A stretch of 8,145 nt of DNA from Candidatus Peregrinibacteria bacterium (lineage in GTDB: Bacteria; Patescibacteriota; Gracilibacteria; UBA1369; LOWO2-01-FULL-3): assembly GCA_016214225.1 (NCBI GenBank), contig JACROX010000042.1, positions 1 through 8,145 of the forward strand, given 5' to 3'. The position numbers and the translations under genes are program-made. Positions 1 through 4,122 of the stretch are shown in pieces. Position 1 is the stretch's first letter, and each line of letters begins with the position of its first letter. The notes below the pieces were generated by a model that was not told the origin of the DNA, did no database searches, and was given only the letters and a program-made list of their open reading frames with translations.

Positions 1-137
1 GCAGATCGTATAAAGAGTTATTTTTGAAAATTGGAAAATATATGAGATACTACAATCACGAAAGAAAACAGTGGACCAAAAACAAGATGACACCTGTTGC
101 ATACAGAGATCATCTTCTAGTCAAGGTCGAGGGTTAG
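1..137 (+). CDS. IS3-family transposase (OrfB/DDE integrase domain), C-terminal fragment
   Basis: This is the last 44 codons of a transposase cut by the window edge, read in the frame starting at base 3 and ending at TAG 135-137. The visible protein contains YMRYYNHERKQW, then MTPVAYRDHLL. The pattern Y-x-x-Y-N-x-x-R followed by a P-x-x-[YF]-R segment is the standard C-terminus of the rve integrase core of IS3-family (IS150/IS2-type) OrfB proteins. The catalytic D, D and E residues lie upstream, outside the window. The stop lies directly before the terminal repeat, as expected for this family. The family call is firm; whether the element is still active cannot be seen. Confidence 0.85.
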   Translation, partial: RSYKELFLKIGKYMRYYNHERKQWTKNKMTPVAYRDHLLVKVEG

Positions 138-174
138 GGGGTTCTAAAGTGTCTACTAAATGGGGTACGGATCA
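1..174 (+). mobile_element. IS3-family (IS150-type) insertion sequence, right-hand end only
   Basis: The segment contains the C-terminal end of an IS3-family transposase followed, 9 nt after its stop, by a sequence with the character of an IS150-type right terminal repeat (147-174). That repeat reads AAGTGTCTACTAAATGGGG and continues to a terminal CA, and its reverse complement begins TGATCCGTACCCCATTT, which matches the TG...CA ends and the layout of IS150-subgroup elements as I remember them. The left part of the element lies outside the window, so neither its completeness nor its target duplication can be judged. The outer 15 nt of the end recur directly at 178-192, so the true boundary could be 174 or 192. 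Confidence 0.75.
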
Positions 175-192
175 CACATGGGGTACGGATCA
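160..192. repeat. Tandem duplication of the IS3 terminal tip
   Basis: The 15-mer ATGGGGTACGGATCA occurs at 160-174 and again at 178-192 in the same orientation, separated by CAC (period 18). The first copy is the outer tip of the IS3-type right terminal repeat. The second lies immediately outside it and could be a slippage product, the tip of an older IS copy, or the real end of the element. Confidence 0.85.
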
Positions 193-194
193 GT

Positions 195-224
195 TTGTGT
201 TGTCGATATATCCTGTGTTACGAT
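195..224 (+). promoter_or_regulatory. Candidate extended -10 promoter for the lipoprotein/Cys-rich unit
   Basis: TTGTGT (195-200) is followed after 18 nt by TACGAT (219-224), which is preceded by TG at 216-217, giving an extended -10 form. Transcription would begin near 231, about 20 nt before the lipoprotein ATG. The -10 is only a 4/6 match, so this is tentative. It sits just outside the IS3 end, so the present promoter may have been shaped by the insertion. Confidence 0.3.
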
Positions 225-252
225 TCGGATGCTATTTGTTAATTCTAATTTT

Positions 253-696
253 ATGAAAAAATTAAAGGTTGTTTCGGTCGCGTGTATTTTGGCGGCTGGT
301 TTTATTTTGGTTGGTTGTTCGCAAAAAACTGAGCCGGTTGCTACTCCAAATACTGATACTGTAAAGACGGAATCTTCAAAAAAACTTGATGTCCCAAAAT
401 TTGACAGTATGGATGCTTATGTAGATTTTGCGCTTAATAATCCTTCCGCTAAGGACTTTGTACGAACTTCGGTTCCTGCAGGATTTAATTATATTCCTGT
501 CGGAGGAGATAAAACTCAAAAGATGAATTATGGCGTTGGTAAGACCAATAAGGTTGTTGCTCTTTATAGCGATTATGCACTTTTTGCGCCCGGTTCTTCC
601 GGTAGTGGGAATATGAGTGACCCTATAAATTTTTATTTGGAGATTGAAGGTAATTTTTATGGACCATTTATAGGAACTCTTGCGATGACCGAATAA
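253..696 (+). CDS. Small lipoprotein of unknown function
   Basis: This 147-residue protein starts with a clear lipoprotein signal: MKKLK, a hydrophobic core, then a lipobox-like LVGC with Cys22 as the predicted lipidation site. A polar Thr/Ser/Lys-rich linker follows (about 23-50), then a globular domain of about 100 residues that I do not recognise, ending IGTLAMTE. The frame is open upstream to an ATG at 160, but that start lies inside the IS3 end and would place 31 odd residues before the signal peptide, so I choose ATG 253. There is no Shine-Dalgarno motif. The stop is 2 nt from the start of the Cys-rich protein, so the two are almost certainly co-transcribed and probably translationally coupled. 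A surface role is inferred from the lipobox only. Confidence 0.8.
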   Translation: MKKLKVVSVACILAAGFILVGCSQKTEPVATPNTDTVKTESSKKLDVPKFDSMDAYVDFALNNPSAKDFVRTSVPAGFNYIPVGGDKTQKMNYGVGKTNKVVALYSDYALFAPGSSGSGNMSDPINFYLEIEGNFYGPFIGTLAMTE

Positions 697-698
697 AT

Positions 699-1409
699 AT
701 GGAGGTTAAATGTGAAATTTCCGGTCGCAGTTTTGAGGTTTCTAAGCATGAAATGGTGCTGAGGAAAAAGTTTGGATTTGGAGATAGTCTGCCGAAAGTT
801 TTGCCTAAGTATCGTTTCCAATATCTTGGGGCTTTTTGGCCGCAGTGGAATTTGCATAAGAGAAAATGCGATAAGACCGGTAAGCAGATTATCTCCGTTT
901 TTCGTCCGGATTGTGTTTATCCTGTTTGGAAAAGGGAAGAATGGTTTGAAAATAGTAATCCACCGTTAAAAGACTTTGATCCTTCTGTGTCATTTTTTGA
1001 GCAGGCCTGGGAATTGTTTCAAAAATGTCCGATTCCACATGTTTTTGAAAATCATAATCATAATTGTGAATATACCGATGACTGGCACTACAGCAAAAAT
1101 TGTTACCTCTGCTATTCGGGTCAATATAGCGAGGATTGTACCTATTGCTATGAATGCGATCATTGCAAGAATATACACTACGGCGTTTCTGCTTTTTATT
1201 CGGAACTATGTTTTGATCTGATAAATTCCACTAACTGTTTTAATAGTTTGTTTTTATTGAATTGCAAAATGGTGAGTGACTCTGCCTTTATGTATGACTG
1301 TCGCGATTGTAGTAATTGCCTTTTTTGTTTTAATCTTCGCAATAAAAGCTATTGTTTTGGCAACAAACAACTTTCAAAAGAAGAATTTGAGAAACAAAAA
1401 GCTATGTGA
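699..1409 (+). CDS. CPR-type Cys-rich zinc-ribbon-like protein, N-terminal part (ends at in-frame TGA)
   Basis: This 236-residue open frame is the first part of what reads as a single protein of about 550 residues spanning 699-2354. It has 19 cysteines. Residues 1-85 resemble a ribbon module (CEISGRSF near the start, then KRKCDKTGKQIISVF). Residues 95-115 (FFEQAWELF) and 123-219 carry NC/xxC repeats (NCYLCY, EDCTYCYECDHC, CRDCSNCLFC), closing with NLRNKSYCFGNKQLSKEEF. I recognise this architecture from large, uncharacterised CPR proteins, often misannotated as 'CaiB/BaiF family'; it is not related to CoA-transferases as far as the sequence shows. No enzymatic motif is visible; metal binding is inferred from the cysteines. 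The stop TGA (1407-1409) falls where the family normally continues, and the frame goes on in register, so this half may be a truncated product. The start is 2 nt after the lipoprotein stop. Confidence 0.75.
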   Translation: MEVKCEISGRSFEVSKHEMVLRKKFGFGDSLPKVLPKYRFQYLGAFWPQWNLHKRKCDKTGKQIISVFRPDCVYPVWKREEWFENSNPPLKDFDPSVSFFEQAWELFQKCPIPHVFENHNHNCEYTDDWHYSKNCYLCYSGQYSEDCTYCYECDHCKNIHYGVSAFYSELCFDLINSTNCFNSLFLLNCKMVSDSAFMYDCRDCSNCLFCFNLRNKSYCFGNKQLSKEEFEKQKAM

Positions 1410-1419
1410 AATTTCACAT
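1404..1419. other. In-frame TGA inside a perfect 16-bp palindrome
   Basis: ATGTGAAATTTCACAT is its own reverse complement. The TGA that interrupts the Cys-rich frame occupies its bases 4-6 (1407-1409). The reading frame is the same before and after, with no insertion or deletion needed, so the interruption looks like a single base change (for instance from GGA, CGA, AGA or TGG). The palindrome resembles a CRP-like TGTGA...TCACA site but has 4 rather than 6 central bases and lies inside a coding frame. Confidence 0.7.
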
Positions 1420-1460
1420 CCAGAGAAACTTATGAAAAGGCAAAAGAATTTTTCAGTAAA

Positions 1461-2354
1461 ATGATGTTGATGACTGCATGGCATAGAGCTTTGCAGATTG
1501 AGCAGTGCGAAGATTCTTCAGGTAATTTCATTAGACAATGTAAGGACTGTGAAAATTGCTATTTGCTTTCAAAACATGAAAATTGTGCCAATGATTGTTT
1601 TTCCGGACCTGATGCTAAGGCGACTTTGGATTCGATTGGAACTGTCGGCGGCGAGCTAACTTTTATGACTTCGCTACCGGTTTTTTCTTATTATGCGATA
1701 TTCTCTTTTAGCGTTTCCCACTGTAAACTTGTCGAATATTGCGCTTATCTCCAAAATTGTCATTATTGTTTTGGATGCTGTGGACTGGTGAATAAAAAAT
1801 ATTGTATTTTCAATAAACAATATTCAGAGAAAGAATATAAAATTTTGCGTGAAAAAATAATTTCACAGATGAAGAACAACGGTGAATGGGGTGAATTTTC
1901 CCCCGGTTATTTTGCTCCCAATCCTTACGAAGAAAGTTTTTCCGGATTTCATTTTCCGATAGATAAGCCAAAAGATCTTGGATTTAGGGAAGGCGGACAG
2001 GTGGAGAGAAAAAATGTGAAAACCGCCGAAATTAAAATGATTCCGGATACTTACAATGAATTAAATCCCGAAAAAGAAAAATGGCTAACTGAACAAATTT
2101 TCTGGGATGGAAAATACAAGAGATCTTTTCAAATTACTAAAAAGGACATTGAGTTCGCTAAGAAAATAAAAGGACCATTGTCTCATAATTACTATGTTCA
2201 TCGCTTGCAGGATAACTTTTTGTGGATGCCATTTAATGGCGAACTTCGTGATGCGGTTTGCGCGAAATCTGGAGAAAAAATTAAAACTAATTGGCCGGCG
2301 AAATTTGATGGGAGAATTTTGAGTGAGAGAGAATATCTGAATGTGGTAAAATAA
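1461..2354 (+). CDS. CPR-type Cys-rich zinc-ribbon-like protein, C-terminal part (same frame, after the TGA)
   Basis: This is the second part of the interrupted protein. The frame is unchanged from the first part: 17 sense codons between the TGA and this ATG read NFTSRETYEKAKEFFSK, which fits the linker seen in relatives. ATG 1461 is only the first Met after the stop, not a convincing natural start, and it has no ribosome binding site. Fourteen cysteines are present. Residues 16-120 repeat the pattern of the first half and end GLVNKKYCIFNKQYSEKEY, so the protein has two homologous Cys modules. A WGEFSP motif (143-148), then a ribbon-like C-terminus with FQITKKDIEF (223-232) and CAKSGEKIKTNWPAKFDGR (267-285), complete the family layout. 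Here most C-terminal ribbon cysteines are missing. It may be expressed by readthrough or reinitiation, or be a dead remnant. Confidence 0.7.
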   Translation: MMLMTAWHRALQIEQCEDSSGNFIRQCKDCENCYLLSKHENCANDCFSGPDAKATLDSIGTVGGELTFMTSLPVFSYYAIFSFSVSHCKLVEYCAYLQNCHYCFGCCGLVNKKYCIFNKQYSEKEYKILREKIISQMKNNGEWGEFSPGYFAPNPYEESFSGFHFPIDKPKDLGFREGGQVERKNVKTAEIKMIPDTYNELNPEKEKWLTEQIFWDGKYKRSFQITKKDIEFAKKIKGPLSHNYYVHRLQDNFLWMPFNGELRDAVCAKSGEKIKTNWPAKFDGRILSEREYLNVVK

Positions 2355-2367
2355 TTGTGTCGGTACT

Positions 2368-2398
2368 AGACTTTGTATCCCAGCCAAAGATACTGTCT
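2368..2398 (+). other. Imperfect hairpin downstream of the Cys-rich gene
   Basis: GTATC (2375-2379) pairs with GATAC (2389-2393) around a 9-nt loop. AGAC (2368-2371) pairs with GTCT (2395-2398) after an asymmetric internal loop. It lies 14 nt past the stop at 2354 and could end the transcript, but there is no T-run after it, so it is not a standard intrinsic terminator. Confidence 0.25.
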
Positions 2399-2450
2399 AA
2401 CTTGTAATTATTTGTAAAACAATATACCCACAATCTTCGGGCACGTTTTG

Positions 2451-2478
2451 TTGACAGTGATGAGCAAAATGCTACATT
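2451..2478 (+). promoter_or_regulatory. Candidate promoter with consensus -35 and extended -10
   Basis: A perfect TTGACA (2451-2456) is followed after 16 nt by TACATT (2473-2478), preceded by TG at 2470-2471 (TGC TACATT, extended -10). Transcription would start near 2485, about 15 nt ahead of the small ORF at 2500. This is the best -35 match in the window, which is notable because no full-length gene follows for more than 300 nt. Confidence 0.5.
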
Positions 2479-2499
2479 GGTGATGTAATTGAATTTTAT

Positions 2500-2649
2500 A
2501 TGCGAAATCAATTTTGTCCCAATGTGTCTTGTCCGTTTTATGGTGAAATTTTGGAAGGCAATGTTGTTATGCATGGCCGATATCTGTTTGGACAATTGAG
2601 CCTGAATCTCTTGAGGAAACTGCGTATTTTCGCACAAGTCAGGTACTAA
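2500..2649 (+). pseudogene. 49-codon zinc-ribbon ORF, probable remnant of an IS1-like transposase N-terminus
   Basis: The ORF starts ATG 2500 and ends TAA 2647-2649. It begins MRNQFCPNVSCPFYGEILEG and continues NVVMHGRYLFG. The C-P-N-x-x-C-x-F-Y-G ... G-N-V-V-x-H-G-x-Y pattern matches the first half of the N-terminal zinc ribbon of IS1-like or related transposases. In those proteins a second CxxC pair and a helix-turn-helix follow. Here the second pair is missing and the frame ends after unrelated-looking residues. Other frames downstream show no clear continuation that I can recognise. I read it as a decayed mobile-element fragment. A short functional zinc-binding peptide is possible because a good promoter sits directly upstream. 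Confidence 0.45.
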
Positions 2650-2780
2650 GACATTCCGATTGCGGAAAAATTATTGGAGAATTGCCGACGCCATGGCTGA
2701 CATTATAAAAAGTTTTTTGTCGAGTTTTTGGTGGATGATTATGGAGGTTCCCAAAATATGTTTCGTTTGCTTTGTTCTTT

Positions 2781-2789
2781 TGGTACTAT
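2781..2789 (+). promoter_or_regulatory. Candidate extended -10 for the PsbP-like lipoprotein
   Basis: TGGTACTAT is an extended -10 (TGn plus TACTAT, 4/6) that would start transcription near 2796, about 25 nt before ATG 2821. No good -35 is seen at the right distance, so the call is weak. Confidence 0.25.
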
Positions 2790-2820
2790 GCCTGTGATTT
2801 ATTTTTAACCTCCTTGTCTT

Positions 2821-3405
2821 ATGAAAAAAATATTTTTTGTTTCGGTTTTGTTTGTGTTTTTAGCGTTTAACGGTTGCGCGAAATCGGGAAATGTTGAAGT
2901 TAAGAAGGTGGCTAATGAGTCTCAAAAAGTTTCTAACGAGACACAAAAACAAGAATCTTCCAAAAAGGAATTATATAAAAATGAAAAGTATGGTTTTTCG
3001 TTGGAGTTTCCAAGTACATGGATGCCGATTGAGGAAAAAAATAAAGGACCTTTCTTGGAAGAATATGATGTGGATACTTTTAAATTAACCAATAAAGATC
3101 TTGAGGTGGCGAAAATAGGTAATACCTCTTTTTATCTGAAGTCTATGGATATCGGGGTTGTTGAGTTGAAAGATGTTGAGAAAAGAAAGCATCTTACTTT
3201 TGAAGGGGCAACAATGGAGCCTTTGTATAAAGAATTTCTTGGAAAAAATGACAAATATGCGTTTTTTCATGATACGGCGTTGTTATATATGTATCCTTAT
3301 GCTTGCAATAATATTGAAGGTCCCGAAGAAGCTAAATTATGTGATAAGTATAAACCGACCTATGAAGAGGGTCAGGATATCGTGAAGAGTTTTAAGGCGA
3401 TTTGA
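2821..3405 (+). CDS. Lipoprotein with a PsbP-like domain
   Basis: This 194-residue protein begins with a signal peptide (MKKIFFVSVLFVFLAFNGC). Cys19 follows FNG, a slightly degenerate lipobox. A charged, Ser/Gln/Lys-rich tether follows (20-50) with a near-repeat VANESQK / VSNETQK. From residue 52, YKNEKYGFSLEFPSTW is the typical opening of PsbP-like domains ('Y-x-N-x-x-Y-G-F-S-[LI]-x-[FY]-P-x-x-W'), and the end VKSFKAI matches their closing strand/helix. In bacteria outside cyanobacteria such domains are common on secreted lipoproteins of unknown role. The protein should be anchored on the outer face of the cytoplasmic membrane. There is no ribosome binding site; the 12 nt before the start instead contain CCTCC, the complement of a Shine-Dalgarno sequence. 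The MsrQ-like gene follows after 33 nt. Confidence 0.75.
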   Translation: MKKIFFVSVLFVFLAFNGCAKSGNVEVKKVANESQKVSNETQKQESSKKELYKNEKYGFSLEFPSTWMPIEEKNKGPFLEEYDVDTFKLTNKDLEVAKIGNTSFYLKSMDIGVVELKDVEKRKHLTFEGATMEPLYKEFLGKNDKYAFFHDTALLYMYPYACNNIEGPEEAKLCDKYKPTYEEGQDIVKSFKAI

Positions 3406-3430
3406 CAGTTTGTCGGCCGATTTTATTAAT
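3402..3430 (+). promoter_or_regulatory. Candidate promoter for the MsrQ-like gene, overlapping the upstream stop codon
   Basis: A perfect TTGACA (3402-3407) contains the TGA stop of the lipoprotein gene. ATTAAT (3425-3430) follows after 17 nt. The expected transcription start is about 3437, only 2 nt before ATG 3439, which would give a practically leaderless mRNA. If translation instead begins at ATG 3484, the leader would be about 47 nt. Confidence 0.35.
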
Positions 3431-3438
3431 TATTTCCT

Positions 3439-4047
3439 ATGGAATTTTTATTCAGGCTTATCTTTGACGGAAGAATTCCGTTTATGTCTTTCATAAGAAA
3501 ATTGCTTTATGTCTTGGCTTTTTCTCCTCTCGTATTTTTGATTTTTTATTATAATCACTATAAAGATTTTGCTTCTTACGGATGGGGGATGCTTGTCGCG
3601 GTGATGCTTATTAGGCCGCTTGCAGATGTGTTTACGGATCTAAGAATTCTGAGAACTTTAGTGTCCCTGAGAAGGCAGTTTGGTATTTTTACCGGATTTC
3701 TCCTTCTTTCTCACGCGGTTGGGTTTTTCGTGTCGAATCAGATTTCATTTTTGGCTCCATTGAGTGATTCAAATTTCTGGGATTTCAGCGGATATATAAG
3801 CTGGGGACTTTTAGGTATTATTGCCGCGATTCCCGTTCTTATCACTTCCAATAATTTCTTTATACGGATTTTGAAATCGCGTTGGAAGACGCTACAAAGA
3901 TTAACTTATCTTCTGTTTATCTTTGGCGGAATTCATATATATATGTTAAGGGGAAGGACGGATGTTTTGGTTCATATCGGGATTGTCGCTTTCTTTTGGG
4001 TGTTGGCGCTTTTTGGTGTGAAAATTAAAATGAATTATCGTAAATAG
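3439..4047 (+). CDS. Ferric-reductase-like transmembrane protein, MsrQ/YedZ type
   Basis: This 202-residue protein is almost entirely hydrophobic, with about six predicted membrane helices (roughly 20-38, 45-62, 80-98, 118-136, 152-170, 176-194). The order of motifs fits the ferric-reductase-like haem domain of MsrQ/YedZ: RRQFGIFTGFLLLSHAVGF with His92, LITSNNFFIRILKSRWK, then QRLTYLLFIFGGIHIY with His166, and a further His179. In E. coli MsrQ, as I recall, three conserved haem-related histidines are H91, H151 and H164. The middle one corresponds here to Gln153 in WKTLQRL. MsrQ passes quinone electrons to the periplasmic methionine-sulfoxide reductase MsrP, but no MsrP gene is in the window, so the partner is unknown. 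An alternative start at ATG 3484 (MSFIRKLL) would still keep all helices. The 202-residue length is close to the usual 200-210. Confidence 0.75.
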   Translation: MEFLFRLIFDGRIPFMSFIRKLLYVLAFSPLVFLIFYYNHYKDFASYGWGMLVAVMLIRPLADVFTDLRILRTLVSLRRQFGIFTGFLLLSHAVGFFVSNQISFLAPLSDSNFWDFSGYISWGLLGIIAAIPVLITSNNFFIRILKSRWKTLQRLTYLLFIFGGIHIYMLRGRTDVLVHIGIVAFFWVLALFGVKIKMNYRK

Positions 4048-4078
4048 CGAATTACCGGTTTATGCCTGTTTGCTATTT
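4042..4078 (+). terminator. Possible intrinsic terminator after the MsrQ-like gene
   Basis: AAATAGCGAA (4042-4051) pairs with TTTGCTATTT (4069-4078) in a 10-bp stem with one G-T wobble. The 17-nt interior can pair further (GG 4059-4060 region with CC 4065-4066 is only partial). The stem overlaps the TAG stop and ends in a short T-run (TTTT). It is AT-rich, so strength is uncertain, but its placement between two genes suits a terminator. Confidence 0.4.
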
Positions 4079-4094
4079 TAGTGATTTCGTGTTA

Positions 4095-4120
4095 TTGTCA
4101 ACGTCCGTAATTAATATAAT
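4095..4120 (+). promoter_or_regulatory. TATAAT box directly before the ABC exporter
   Basis: A perfect TATAAT (4115-4120) ends 2 nt before ATG 4123, with TTGTCA (4095-4100) upstream at a short 14-nt spacing. A start about 7 nt after this box would fall inside the annotated frame, and ATG 4147 would then be the first in-frame start. Either the box is chance in AT-rich DNA or the exporter starts at 4147. Confidence 0.25.
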
Positions 4121-4122
4121 TT

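Larger units (their letters stand above)
2355..2820. other. Gene-poor interval of 466 bases
   Basis: Apart from the weak hairpin, the TTGACA promoter, the zinc-ribbon remnant and the candidate promoter near 2785, I see no intact gene on either strand. A 34-codon hydrophobic ORF (2693-2797, MADIIKSFLSS...) is open but has no support as a gene. The minus-strand open frames here run antisense to the Cys-rich gene end and look like chance. The stretch probably holds degraded mobile DNA. Confidence 0.5.

Noticed and set aside
160..252. Extended N-terminus of the lipoprotein from ATG 160
   Set aside because: It would be encoded by the IS3 terminal repeats and would put 31 residues before a textbook signal peptide and lipobox.
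1407..1409. Reading TGA as glycine (Gracilibacteria/Absconditabacteria code)
   Set aside because: The pyrophosphatase and ABC exporter are rich in glycine and contain no TGA codon, while TGA properly ends the ABC exporter, the PsbP-like lipoprotein and the IS30 transposase.
1404..1419. CRP/FNR-type operator
   Set aside because: The half sites TGTGA and TCACA are 4 nt apart instead of 6, and the site lies inside a coding frame with no promoter beside it.
1407..1440. TGA as selenocysteine in a Cys-rich protein
   Set aside because: The codon lies in a charged linker after the NKQ motif, not at a conserved Cys position, and no SECIS-like hairpin at the proper distance downstream is visible; the only palindrome includes the TGA itself.
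2287..2637. Minus-strand open frame of 116 codons
   Set aside because: It overlaps the end of the Cys-rich gene and the promoter/zinc-ribbon region, has no recognisable domain, and no start signal; it looks like a chance antisense frame.
2693..2797. 34-codon hydrophobic ORF as a small membrane protein
   Set aside because: It has no Shine-Dalgarno motif, no dedicated promoter and unremarkable composition; a frame this short is expected by chance in T-rich DNA.
2743..2813. GGAGGTT (2743-2749) and AACCTCC (2807-2813) as a start-masking long-range hairpin for the lipoprotein
   Set aside because: The loop is 57 nt, and the predicted promoter near 2785 lies between the arms, so the two would not be on the same transcript from that promoter.
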